Positions 1-8,012 of a stretch of DNA of 64,000 bases are shown here, in pieces. The notes beneath the pieces were generated by a model. It saw only the letters and a list, made by a program, of their open reading frames with translations. It had not been told where the DNA came from and did no database searches. The stretch covers positions 195,835 to 259,834 of the forward strand of contig CASGDR010000001.1 of assembly GCA_949300345.1 (NCBI GenBank), in the 5' to 3' direction. Source of the DNA: an uncultured bacterium. GTDB taxonomy: Bacteria > Bacillota_I > Bacilli_A > RFN20 > CAG-826. The position numbers and the translations under genes are program-made. How positions within the stretch are numbered: position 1 is the first letter of the stretch; each line of letters opens with the position of its first letter.

Positions 1-48
1 CTTTGCCGTGTTTAAAGAATCATCAAAAGTAAGTTTTCTTATTGCCAT
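1..48 (-). CDS. Prophage tail-tip gene, 5' end only
   Basis: An ATG at 46-48 overlaps the TGA of the upstream tail gene (TGATG junction) and opens a frame that runs off the left edge. Only 16 codons are visible (MAIRKLTFDDSLNTAK), too few to identify a family. Its place after the tape measure, distal tail and tail-associated genes makes a baseplate, receptor-binding or lysis-module protein likely; that is inference from gene order. Confidence 0.5.
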   Translation of the reverse strand, partial: MAIRKLTFDDSLNTAK

Positions 49-1169
49 CAGTAAATACCTCCATCGAAATTCGATATTGCCGTCGACACGTTGATGGTCG
101 ACTTGTTGCCCTTTGACCCGCTGTTCATCATCTTTATCTTGTCAGTAAGCGAGGTCCTTTGCTCTCCAAGTGTCAGGGTGCAGGATGAAAGCGTGTTCTT
201 GTATTTGATTTGGGTAAGCATCGTGGAATAGGTCTTCTTGGGCGCATGGAACTCCACGAAGTAGCCGACGAATATGTTCCCTAGCGGCACAAACACATTG
301 TTCGTGACGTCCAGATCGAAGGTGATCTGGTGGTCGCTCGAGCTCTTGATGAGCTTTTCCTTCGCCTTGCTCTCCAGCTTCTCATAATCTTCATCGGAGT
401 AGAATTCGCTCTCGACGTTCACGTATGGATAGCGCCTTGCGTCTCTCCTATCGGTAGTGATGGTTCCATCCGTGAGTAGGTAATATTCGACTTCCTTTTT
501 ATAGGTTTCGTTTTCCTCTTTCGGATAGAAGATGCACTTGTTGACGACGTTCTCTTTGCTCTCCTTTATCTTGAGGTTGCCGATTGCCTTGAGGTCGTGC
601 CTTAGCTTCACGATGTGTGTCTCTTCCACGACCATAATCTCTATGTTCGAGAACCTGCCCCTGATGAAATTGACCTGGTATTTGATGACCACCCCGTATG
701 TCTTCGTTATGGTCTCGATAAGGTCCTCGATGTTGATAAGGGTGTCCTCGTCATAGGTGAGCGTTCCTTCGACATCGGATCTCGCCTCCACCTTCAGGTA
801 TTTGAGGTTCTGCCTGTCGTCGCTGTTGGAGACGAACGCCTTCTTGATGGTGTCCGCCAAGAGCTTGCAGACGTTGCCAGTGAAAGAGAAAACAGGGACC
901 TTGATGTTGAAGAGCTCCTTGAAGTCGTTGAGCTGGACCTTCGAGGTCTTGTCGTCATTGAGGGTTATGGATTGGACTATCCCGATATAGGAAAGCCTTC
1001 CTTCCTTGAGGACTGCGATGTCCCCTACTTCCGCCTTGATCTCTTCCTTGTTGACCGTGAAGTTCGATTTCTGCTTTACAACGCTATCAAGAACGATTTC
1101 GAATTCGCCGGAAACATAGGCGTTGTCTTTGTATTTGAATGTGGTTCTATCCAAAAATATAAGTTTCAT
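48..1169 (-). CDS. Prophage tail-associated protein (Gp37/endopeptidase-tail like)
   Basis: A protein of 373 residues placed directly after the distal tail protein, the usual position of the tail-associated protein (Gp37-like or endopeptidase-tail family) in siphoviruses of Gram-positive hosts. The profile is beta-rich and soluble, with no signal peptide or membrane segment. The ATG at 1169 is preferred to an upstream in-frame start at 1211 because the upstream gene stops at 1172, leaving a 2-nt gap with an AGG-type ribosome site. The family call rests on position and general character; I see no catalytic motif. Probably part of the tail tip that contacts the cell. Confidence 0.6.
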   Translation of the reverse strand: MKLIFLDRTTFKYKDNAYVSGEFEIVLDSVVKQKSNFTVNKEEIKAEVGDIAVLKEGRLSYIGIVQSITLNDDKTSKVQLNDFKELFNIKVPVFSFTGNVCKLLADTIKKAFVSNSDDRQNLKYLKVEARSDVEGTLTYDEDTLINIEDLIETITKTYGVVIKYQVNFIRGRFSNIEIMVVEETHIVKLRHDLKAIGNLKIKESKENVVNKCIFYPKEENETYKKEVEYYLLTDGTITTDRRDARRYPYVNVESEFYSDEDYEKLESKAKEKLIKSSSDHQITFDLDVTNNVFVPLGNIFVGYFVEFHAPKKTYSTMLTQIKYKNTLSSCTLTLGEQRTSLTDKIKMMNSGSKGNKSTINVSTAISNFDGGIY

Positions 1170-1171
1170 AT

Positions 1172-1992
1172 CTAATTGCCTAAATATCCCTCTATCATTG
1201 TTATCGAGCATTTTGGACTTGCCTGCGTGTTCGGCACGAAGGTGAGTTCATATGTCCCGTGGTCCAGGAATATGAAGTTGTCGCATGAGAAATCCTGATA
1301 CTCGTATGCGTTGAATCTGTTCTCCCCATCCTCGATTGTGATTTCCTGTCTGGTAGGGAAGGCATCGACTGTTATCGTGCAGTCGCTCGACTCATAGTAG
1401 ATCTTGAGCTTGCTTACCTCCACCCCATCCTTCGACACCAAAACCTCTGGATTGGACACATTGCCTTTGATGGTTATCTTGAGCGGAGCCTTCGCATAGC
1501 CGTTGTTGGTGAGCGTCATCTTCCCTTTGCTCGAAACGCTGTACTTGTATGGGTAAGTGAAAGGATATATCTTGCCTTCCTTGCTTACGTTGATGGTGAC
1601 TTCACTTATGACGTCCCTATACCAATAGGAGAGCCTTTTGAGCTTTAGTTCCGATGTGAGAGTCCCGCCACTTATCTCGGTCTTCGAGAGACTTTCTACT
1701 TCCACATAGCAATACTTCGTGTCGTCGCTCGTGTAAAAGAGCTTGAGTTCCTTGGAACCCTCCAAATAAACCAAAAAGTCTTTAAAACGGCATATTTTTT
1801 GAGAAACGCAAGGCTGAAGACGATATCCTGCGTCGGTATCGATTCGTCTATCTTCTTGTAGATGCTGTCGAAGTCGAAATAGGTATTCGTCTTTTGAAAT
1901 CCCAAACCAGTGATGGAAGAGACAAGCGTCATCGAGGAATAGTCGAACCTATATTCCTGACCCGAGTCGTTGACAAGCCATAGTTTTCTCAT
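1172..1992 (-). CDS. Distal tail protein (Dit), reading frame interrupted
   Basis: Two overlapping frames together encode one Dit-like protein of about 273 residues, the usual size. The first half starts at the ATG at 1990-1992, which overlaps the tape-measure stop, and reads MRKLWLVNDSGQEYRF. The second half reads DFLVYLEGSKELKLFYTSDD and carries on to the stop at 1172 with the Dit-like segment LKRLSYWYRDV. The switch falls at a run of six A (1795-1800 on the plus strand as T). One more A would join the halves as FLKK-ICRFKDFLVYL. Either a 1-base deletion, a homopolymer error or translational slippage explains it. Dit forms the hub connecting tail tube and baseplate. Confidence 0.65.
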
Positions 1993-3857
1993 AGGTAACT
2001 GCCTCCCAACGCCTCGTTCACGCTGTCGATATCGAAAGTGCTCGAAGTCGTGTTGATCGTGACGTTGTTCGTGGTCTGGTTGTTGACCGTGTTGTTGCTG
2101 GTATTGCCGTCTCCGCTTGAGCTTGGGGTGAACCATCCGACGACCGTATCCACGATATCCATGAGCCATCCGACCGTGTGGTCGAGTATCCACTGGATGC
2201 AGGAAATGATGGCGTCGAGGATGTCGAAGATCGGTTTCAAGACCGCATAGAGCACTTCGAGCACCGGCGCTATGACCCTTTGGATGATGTCCGCTAGCAT
2301 GGTGAATAAAGGCATGAAGGCCTCCAGCACCTTCCCTATCACCTGAAGCACCGCCTGTATCGGAAGCAAAAGCACATTCAAAAGAGGAGTCAAAAGGTTG
2401 ATGAGGCTGCCGACAACCTCCATCACGAGATCGATGATAGGCATAAGCGCTTCCCCTATCGTCTCGATGATCATGAAGATGGGCTCGAGGATCTGCATCA
2501 AAAGGTTTCCAAGCTCCGTGAGGATGTTCTTGAAGCTCTCGGTTTGCGTAAGGGCCATGACGAGAATCGCGATGAGTGCGCCTATTCCCAAGGTGGCCGC
2601 ACTGATGCCAGCGCCGGCAAAAAAGCCTCCCGTTCCTACCGCACTAAGCGCGGTCGAGAGGCCCTTCACAATCGGCACGATGGTCGTCACTAACTTTATC
2701 GCCGGACCGATTGCGGCAACAAGGCCGAGTACCACAAGGATGGTCTTCTTGGTCGTGTCGTTCATGCCTCCGAGCTTGTTTGCCCACTCGCTTATCTTCG
2801 GGATTATGGAATCCTTGAGAAAAGCCAAAAACTCCGTCATTATCGGGAGGAGGATCTGTGCGAGCTCGACCCCCAATGTCTGGAGCTGAGTCTTCACCTT
2901 GTCGAGTTCGTCGTTGAACTTGGCCGAGGCATCGACTTCCTCTTGGGTGATTACGCCGAGTTCCTGGCATTCGCTTTTAAAGCTTTCGATCTCCGAAGAC
3001 GAGGCCGAAAGGAGCTGCTGAAGGTCCGTTCCTATCTTGGCCCCGAAGATGTCGTTGGCTATGCCTACCCTGAGAGTCTCGTCCTCAAGGCTGGCCAAGG
3101 CATTGCGGATTATGTCGAACGCCTGCTCGACGTTCTTGCCCTTCAGATCGTCATAGGTGAGTCCAAGCTTCTCCAATGCGGACGTCGCCGTCGAGGTGTT
3201 TCCGCTGGCCAAATCGCCAAGGAGGCTGTTCGTCTTTACGAAGGCCTTCTGGAGTTGGTCGTTGTCCACGGCGAGAAGCTTCGCCACATAGTTCCACTCC
3301 TGAAGCGCCTCTACGGAAATTCCCAATTTTTGTGCGGTGTCGCCGAGTTCATCAGCCGTCTCTGCGCTCTTGACGGACAATGTCGTGAGTGCGGTAACAG
3401 CTCCAACTATCGGTGCCGTCACATATTTGGTCAGACTGCTTCCAAGTTTTGAAAGGGAACCGAGGTCGATATTTCCAAGTTCGTCTATCTTCTCGTTGGT
3501 TTCATCAAGCTGGCTGTTCAGCTTCCTGATGTCAGCTTCGGTGTACTCGACGTTCCTTCTGAGCTGGTTGTATTGCTTTTCGGATATCTCCCCTACATCA
3601 AGTGCCTTTTTGGCTTTCTCGAGCTGTTCGTTTTGGTTCTCGAGCTTCTTCTTGGTCTCCTCAAGAATCCCGTTCAATGTCTCCTGCTTCTTGGTCCAAA
3701 GCTCTAGATTGGACGGATCATAGCGAAGGGAGGTATTGATAGCCTTCAAGTCCTTTTGCTGTTCCTTGAGGTTCGCTTTTATGTTGTTGAGTTCGTTTTG
3801 AAGGTCCTTTCCGTCAAGTGAGAGCTTGATAGTGAGACCCTTTACCGTTTCGGCCAT
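1989..3857 (-). CDS. Phage tail tape measure protein
   Basis: 622 residues. The first ~130 are a charged coiled coil (repeated K/E/Q/L heptad-like text), followed by a mixed region and then long hydrophobic helices from about residue 370 to 560, the standard tape-measure layout. It scaffolds the tail tube and sets its length; at this size the tail should be fairly short for a siphovirus. The start is secure: AGGAGGTAAGGAATG precedes it. It ends ATGA-coupled to the distal tail gene, and the tail chaperone genes lie immediately upstream, as is usual. Confidence 0.9.
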   Translation of the reverse strand: MAETVKGLTIKLSLDGKDLQNELNNIKANLKEQQKDLKAINTSLRYDPSNLELWTKKQETLNGILEETKKKLENQNEQLEKAKKALDVGEISEKQYNQLRRNVEYTEADIRKLNSQLDETNEKIDELGNIDLGSLSKLGSSLTKYVTAPIVGAVTALTTLSVKSAETADELGDTAQKLGISVEALQEWNYVAKLLAVDNDQLQKAFVKTNSLLGDLASGNTSTATSALEKLGLTYDDLKGKNVEQAFDIIRNALASLEDETLRVGIANDIFGAKIGTDLQQLLSASSSEIESFKSECQELGVITQEEVDASAKFNDELDKVKTQLQTLGVELAQILLPIMTEFLAFLKDSIIPKISEWANKLGGMNDTTKKTILVVLGLVAAIGPAIKLVTTIVPIVKGLSTALSAVGTGGFFAGAGISAATLGIGALIAILVMALTQTESFKNILTELGNLLMQILEPIFMIIETIGEALMPIIDLVMEVVGSLINLLTPLLNVLLLPIQAVLQVIGKVLEAFMPLFTMLADIIQRVIAPVLEVLYAVLKPIFDILDAIISCIQWILDHTVGWLMDIVDTVVGWFTPSSSGDGNTSNNTVNNQTTNNVTINTTSSTFDIDSVNEALGGSYL

Positions 3858-3872
3858 TCCTTACCTCCTTTC

Positions 3873-4061
3873 CTATAAGAAAAAGCTGTCGATGTCGGAC
3901 TGTGTGGCGTTTCTCTTCGTCTCGCCCTTGTAGACTTCCTTCTCTATCTCTATAAGCTCGATGTAAGTCGAGATGTCGAAGTGCTTCGTGTCCTCTATCG
4001 AGAGCCCCAGTTTTGCGATGTTGTATATGATCGCGGAAGAAAAGGAATACCTATTGTCGAA
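3873..4061 (-). CDS. Tail assembly chaperone gpGT-like extension, reached by +1 frameshift
   Basis: A 61-codon open frame (starting DNRYSFSSAIIYNIAKLG, ending SDIDSFFL) lies between the chaperone stop and the tape measure. It has no ATG, GTG or TTG start of its own. It is in the +1 frame of the upstream gene, and the overlap contains TTT-CGA at 4057-4062. Here Phe-tRNA can slip from UUU to UUC while the rare Arg codon CGA waits in the A site. Slippage would give a fusion of about 174 residues. A G/GT chaperone pair made by frameshifting just before the tape measure is conserved in long-tailed phages; the exact slip site is inferred. Confidence 0.7.
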   Translation of the reverse strand, partial: FDNRYSFSSAIIYNIAKLGLSIEDTKHFDISTYIELIEIEKEVYKGETKRNATQSDIDSFFL

Positions 4062-4398
4062 AGGTTTCTTCCTTGTTTCCTCCTGCCTTTCTGTCGGTCT
4101 TCAAAAGCTCGACTATCGTGTTCGAAAGCTTTGTGAGAAGAGTCGCATCACTCAGGATAGAAAAGTCGAGACTGGACAAAAAGTCCTTGAAAGTCTCGTT
4201 TTCCTTCGGATTCTTGAGAACGAAGACGATTCTGAAAATGATCTCTATGACTTCGGTGATGTTCTCTTCCTTGGTGTCTTCCAGTTTCTTTATGTCGTTG
4301 AATAGCTCGCTCCCGAAGCGAGACTTATACTCAATCAATGAATATAGGCTGCTTCTTAGAACGAGCTTTTCGTTTCCCAAGTTTATCTCTTTTTCCAT
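4051..4398 (-). CDS. Tail assembly chaperone (gpG-like)
   Basis: 115 residues, helical, placed between the major tail protein and the tape measure, the fixed place of the tail assembly chaperone in siphoviruses. It is thought to bind the tape measure during tail tube assembly and is absent from virions. The gene ends TTT CGA CAA TAG; the TTT-CGA step is the likely +1 frameshift site leading into the following extension frame. Starts 4 nt after the major tail gene stop. Confidence 0.75.
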   Translation of the reverse strand: MEKEINLGNEKLVLRSSLYSLIEYKSRFGSELFNDIKKLEDTKEENITEVIEIIFRIVFVLKNPKENETFKDFLSSLDFSILSDATLLTKLSNTIVELLKTDRKAGGNKEETFRQ

Positions 4399-4401
4399 GT
4401 G

Positions 4402-4965
4402 CTATTCCCCCAAAGTAGGAAGCGTGACCTTGTCGAAGAAGGTCTCGTAGTTGGTGTCGCCCTTGCTGGCGATGACCCTCAAGACTTCCTTGTCGTTGAC
4501 TTCGATCGGCCTTGCGGTGATGGTAAGAGAGACACTATTGGCTTCGATGGAATCGGCCTTGGACTTGGTGGATTGTCCGACGGGGGTCGCCGTGCAAAGG
4601 AAATACCAGACCCTTCTGGCCTTGCTGTCGCCTTGGATTTCATAGCCAAGAGCAAAGGTCTTGACATCGCCGTTCGTGACTTCGACGAGGTTCTTGTTGC
4701 TGTCCTCCTCATAGCCAAAGACGTCCTTCTTGAACTCGTCGCTGAGCTCGGTGAGCTTGAGCGTGATGGTCGCACCGCTATTACTGACGAGCGTGTGGAA
4801 GATCTTGTCGTCGGCATAGACTTGGCTTGTCCCTCCGACGAGTTCTGTGGTGAACTCCTGAGCACCGATTAGCGCCTTTGGAGTCTCGAACGTCCAAGTG
4901 TCCTCGGCAAAAGTGGCTAAGGCATAATGGACGTTTCTTAATCCAAACGTGATTTTGTTAGACAT
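4402..4965 (-). CDS. Major tail (tube) protein
   Basis: 187 residues, beginning MSNKITFGLRNVHYA and beta-rich throughout, matching the phi13-type major tail protein family of Gram-positive siphoviruses in length and position. It polymerises as hexameric rings to form the tail tube around the tape measure. The next upstream gene (tail completion) overlaps by 8 nt, and the chaperone follows directly. Confidence 0.85.
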   Translation of the reverse strand: MSNKITFGLRNVHYALATFAEDTWTFETPKALIGAQEFTTELVGGTSQVYADDKIFHTLVSNSGATITLKLTELSDEFKKDVFGYEEDSNKNLVEVTNGDVKTFALGYEIQGDSKARRVWYFLCTATPVGQSTKSKADSIEANSVSLTITARPIEVNDKEVLRVIASKGDTNYETFFDKVTLPTLGE

Positions 4966-5305
4966 TGATTATTCCCTCCATTCTTATTTCGTAGATCGTT
5001 GAGATTGTGTCGTTTTGATTTTTGTATTCGCTTGTAAGAGAAAAAGGCAATTCGTGGGCTATGAGCGTTTCCTCGAGTTTCATCGAAAGGACATCCGCTT
5101 CCTTTGGATCCTTCGAAATGAGATTAACCTGATAATTGGTCGTCCTGATACCTGCCTTATCGTCAGAAAAACCTTTAAAAGTCGAGTTTATTTTTGAAAA
5201 GACGATGATCGGGGCCTTCGTTTCCTCTACGTCTATTGGGCTATACGAAAGGTAATAGGAAGGCGCTACTTCGTCCAGGATTTCCTTAAGTCTTGTCGCC
5301 GGCAT
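4958..5305 (-). CDS. Tail completion / head-tail joining protein
   Basis: 115 residues. It lies between the HK97 gp10-like protein and the major tail protein, the usual slot for the tail terminator or completion protein, and has the size and mixed alpha/beta look of that group. It overlaps both neighbours, so translation is probably coupled. The role in capping the tail tube for docking to the head is inferred from position. Confidence 0.65.
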   Translation of the reverse strand: MPATRLKEILDEVAPSYYLSYSPIDVEETKAPIIVFSKINSTFKGFSDDKAGIRTTNYQVNLISKDPKEADVLSMKLEETLIAHELPFSLTSEYKNQNDTISTIYEIRMEGIINV

Positions 5306-5672
5306 TCCTTATCGCCTCCTTTATCCTTTCTTCCATCTTCGGTGCTTCCTTCTCGTAGCTTGGTCTTAGAAACGGCCTGGCCGAGACGAATTTCCCGCTT
5401 CGATGGACGAACCCGAACTCGACAAGGTGGACGATCCTTCCTTTGGTCTTGGAATAGATGGTCACGCTCCTGTTCGACTTCGTTCCTTCCTTGACGTAGG
5501 TGAAGCTGTCCTTCAGGTGCTCCTTGGAATTTCCTACCGGAGCCGTTTCCCTGATGTCGCTGATGATGTCGTTTGCGGTATCCGTAAGAATCCCATCCAT
5601 CTCATTATCGAAGTCGAGGGATTTCTCAATTAGTTCAGTGACCTTCACTGCCAGTTCGTCTAGGCTAGCCAT
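5286..5672 (-). CDS. HK97 gp10-like neck/tail protein
   Basis: 128 residues with the pattern of the HK97-gp10 family: an N-terminal helix, a TAPVGNSKEHLKDSF segment, a beta strand with HLVEFG, and the near-terminal SARPFLRPSYE motif. Proteins of this family act at the head-tail interface or tail completion. Overlaps both neighbours within the neck gene block. Confidence 0.8.
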   Translation of the reverse strand: MASLDELAVKVTELIEKSLDFDNEMDGILTDTANDIISDIRETAPVGNSKEHLKDSFTYVKEGTKSNRSVTIYSKTKGRIVHLVEFGFVHRSGKFVSARPFLRPSYEKEAPKMEERIKEAIRNAGDKT

Positions 5673-5989
5673 CCCTCTTCCTCCTTCAGTTTCGTGTCCT
5701 CGAGCGTGAGTTCGAGAAGATGCGAAACCTCGTATGTCTTGATGACCTTATAGACTTTCCCGTCGATCAAGATGTACCTCTCGCCCTTATAGAGAAAGGA
5801 ATTTATCCTCACGATCCTTGAAACCTTGTACCCACTCCTGCTTGCTTCGTAGAACTCGCTTCTGGTGATATTTGTAGGCATTGCCATGAGCTCCCTTTTC
5901 GAGACTATCCTGTATCTTTGCTTCCCGTACTCGTCGGTGTCGTCAGTCACGCTCAAAAGAGCCATCTTCAATGAAAAAGCATTAATCAT
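5660..5989 (-). CDS. Phage head closure (head-tail adaptor) protein
   Basis: 109 residues, beta-rich, in the standard order connector - head closure - gp10-like. It contains YKGERYILIDGKVYKVIKTY followed by a C-terminal strand, the usual look of SPP1 gp16-type stopper proteins that close the portal after packaging. Assignment combines size, composition and gene order. Coupled by overlap to both neighbours. Confidence 0.7.
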   Translation of the reverse strand: MINAFSLKMALLSVTDDTDEYGKQRYRIVSKRELMAMPTNITRSEFYEASRSGYKVSRIVRINSFLYKGERYILIDGKVYKVIKTYEVSHLLELTLEDTKLKEEEGWLA

Positions 5990-6260
5990 GCTTCGTCAAA
6001 GCCAGCTGCTTCAACAGAAAGTCGAAGTGCTTAGGCAGCTCCTTGAGGTTTCCGTCCGACTTGTAGCCGTACGAGGTGGAAACGTAGATGAGGATGAAGG
6101 AAGTCACCAAGGGGTCGGCTTCATCGGCGAGGTACTTCTCGCTGACTCCGCTGCCCCTCAGCAACTCCTTGCCAGCCTCGATCAGTGCGGAAAGTTCCGC
6201 ATCCTGCTCATGTGCGTCTATCGGTATCCCCAGTGAGTTCTTCACCAGGTCGAGAACCAT
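5982..6260 (-). CDS. Head-tail connector (gp6-like adaptor)
   Basis: 92 residues, mostly helical, beginning MVLDLVKNSLGIPIDAHEQD and containing DPLVTSFILIYVSTSYGY, which resembles the gp6/gp15-type connector that stacks under the portal. It directly follows the major capsid gene and its start abuts the capsid stop. Confidence 0.75.
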   Translation of the reverse strand: MVLDLVKNSLGIPIDAHEQDAELSALIEAGKELLRGSGVSEKYLADEADPLVTSFILIYVSTSYGYKSDGNLKELPKHFDFLLKQLALTKHD

Positions 6261-7408
6261 TATTCGGTCTCTTCGCTAACGGCCGCAGTGCCTTTCTTGA
6301 CTCTTACAAAGCCTTTGTAGCCGACGACATTTCCGCCAGTGAATACGCTGGCCTTGTAGCAGATGATGCCGTCCTTGAACTTGTAGTCGGTGCTCTTTCC
6401 AATCTCAACGTTGGAGAAAATAGGGACTTCGTAGTTGAGGAGCGAACCATAGGCGATGCAATAGGTGCCTGCCCCGGTGGAAGGATCGCTAAGCGCACTG
6501 CAGTTGCCGTTGAGGACATAAGGGATGCCATCGATGGTTTGGTTGACGTAATCGATGTTATGGACCTTTCTGCCTTCCTTGGTTCTGAGCTTTGCGAATG
6601 CCCTCAAATCGTTCTTGTTTAGGATAAGGCAAGCGCCGTTTTCGATGGCTTCCTCTCCGCCGTAGGCAAAGACGATGTCGTCGAGCGTGTTCTCGTCGAT
6701 GGTTGCAATCTCCAAGTCCTTTTGATCCTTGAGCGCATCAGCCTTGTCGGAGAAGATACCGGTGAAGTTGTTGGTAGTTCCATCTCCTTTGATGATTTGC
6801 TGGGAGATCTTCTTTCTGAGCGAGATGTTGATGTTCTTGATGACCTCGGCTTGGTAGTTGATGGCAGGAAGCTTTTCGAGTTCCTCGGTGATCTCGGTGT
6901 ATGCAGTGACCTTGACCTTAGGGATGGTCACATATCCATAGTGAGGTTCGGTTTCGGTATAGCTTGCACCTTCGGCGGTGTTGCCTGCCTCGCCATAGGA
7001 TTTGACGTAGCTCTTGGTGTAGGTTTCCCCGCCTTGGAGATTGATGGTATGTACCCTATCGACGAGCTCGCTTACGGGCTTGAAAGGATAAGGTGCCAAA
7101 GTGGAATCGACGTGGTCAGGGAGCAAGACTTCGTCGCTGGAGACCTTGATGGTTCTGCTTTCCATCAGATCCTTGCCACGCTTTTCGAGGATATCCCTTT
7201 GTTCTGCAGTGTTCTTGCTGGAAACCATAGGGATTTCGGTCATCTTGGCAAGGCTCATCTTCTTCTCGATCATGGCCCTTTCCTCCTGAAGCTTGTCGGT
7301 TTCCTTTTCCATCTCTTCGAGTTTGGTCATATCCTCTTCTTTGTCGACCATGCCCCTGATTTCATTGAGGCGGTCTTCGATTTCTTTCTTTCTTAAAACT
7401 AAGTTCAT
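6260..7408 (-). CDS. Major capsid protein, HK97 fold
   Basis: 382 residues. Residues 1-70 form the coiled-coil delta domain that acts as internal scaffold (LRKKEIEDRLNEIRGMV onward). The rest reads as an HK97-fold shell protein, including the E-loop and P-domain region and the late GTYCIAYGSLLNYEVPIF. The prohead protease upstream should remove the delta domain near residue 90-100. A strong GGAGG lies 8 nt before the ATG. Position after portal and protease confirms the call. Confidence 0.92.
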   Translation of the reverse strand: MNLVLRKKEIEDRLNEIRGMVDKEEDMTKLEEMEKETDKLQEERAMIEKKMSLAKMTEIPMVSSKNTAEQRDILEKRGKDLMESRTIKVSSDEVLLPDHVDSTLAPYPFKPVSELVDRVHTINLQGGETYTKSYVKSYGEAGNTAEGASYTETEPHYGYVTIPKVKVTAYTEITEELEKLPAINYQAEVIKNINISLRKKISQQIIKGDGTTNNFTGIFSDKADALKDQKDLEIATIDENTLDDIVFAYGGEEAIENGACLILNKNDLRAFAKLRTKEGRKVHNIDYVNQTIDGIPYVLNGNCSALSDPSTGAGTYCIAYGSLLNYEVPIFSNVEIGKSTDYKFKDGIICYKASVFTGGNVVGYKGFVRVKKGTAAVSEETE

Positions 7409-7409
7409 T

Positions 7410-8012
7410 TCATTTACCTCCGATTTTTAGTTTTAGGTTTATTCTTCGCCTTACGATTTCCTTCCTTTCCTTCTCCTTTTCCAAATCCATGGCCCTCAAT
7501 TCCGACTCCACGAAATCAAGGGATCGAGAATATATGGAAGTTCCCTCATAAGCTGGAAGATCGACTATCGAGACGTCGTATAGGCGTTCGATGGATGTAA
7601 TCTTTCTAAGTGGTATCTCACCGCTTCTATCCCATTCCTGGGCATTCACGGTGAAGGCAAAGGACATCTTGTCGAGGAGCCCGTTCTGGACCATCTTGTA
7701 GATATCCTTGTTGGTTTGGGTGTCCAATAGCTCCGCCCTGATCTTGAGGCCGACATCGTCGACTTCGAGCTTGAGCGAGCCGTTCTTTGTTCTGGCGATC
7801 ACCAGGAAATTGTCCATGTGGTTGTACTTTAGCGGCACGTCATTCATGGATGTGTACTTTAGGGCGCTTGGCATGATCATTTCCCTGAAGCCACGCTTGG
7901 CATCGCCAATCAATGTCTCCTGGTTGAAGACGATCGCATAGCCCTCTAGTATCATCTTGCTTTCGTCATTGTTTGTTAGGTTCAGCGTTGCTGTTCGAAT
8001 TTCCTTTACCAT
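7410..8012 (-). CDS. HK97-family prohead protease
   Basis: 200 residues from the ATG at 8012, which follows AAAGGAGGAAACAG; a longer upstream frame reads into the portal gene and lacks support. Shows the U35-type serine protease pattern: LEGYAIVFNQET, then His in KYNHMD, then Ser in LDKMSFAF. It cleaves the capsid delta domain during head maturation. The start overlaps the portal 3' end by 47 nt; the capsid gene follows directly. Confidence 0.88.
   Translation of the reverse strand: MVKEIRTATLNLTNNDESKMILEGYAIVFNQETLIGDAKRGFREMIMPSALKYTSMNDVPLKYNHMDNFLVIARTKNGSLKLEVDDVGLKIRAELLDTQTNKDIYKMVQNGLLDKMSFAFTVNAQEWDRSGEIPLRKITSIERLYDVSIVDLPAYEGTSIYSRSLDFVESELRAMDLEKEKERKEIVRRRINLKLKIGGK

Noticed and set aside
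1795-1800. Programmed -1 frameshift in the distal tail gene
   Set aside because: The A6 run lacks a proper X-XXY-YYZ slippery heptamer in the right frame and no stimulatory structure is evident; a 1-base indel is simpler.
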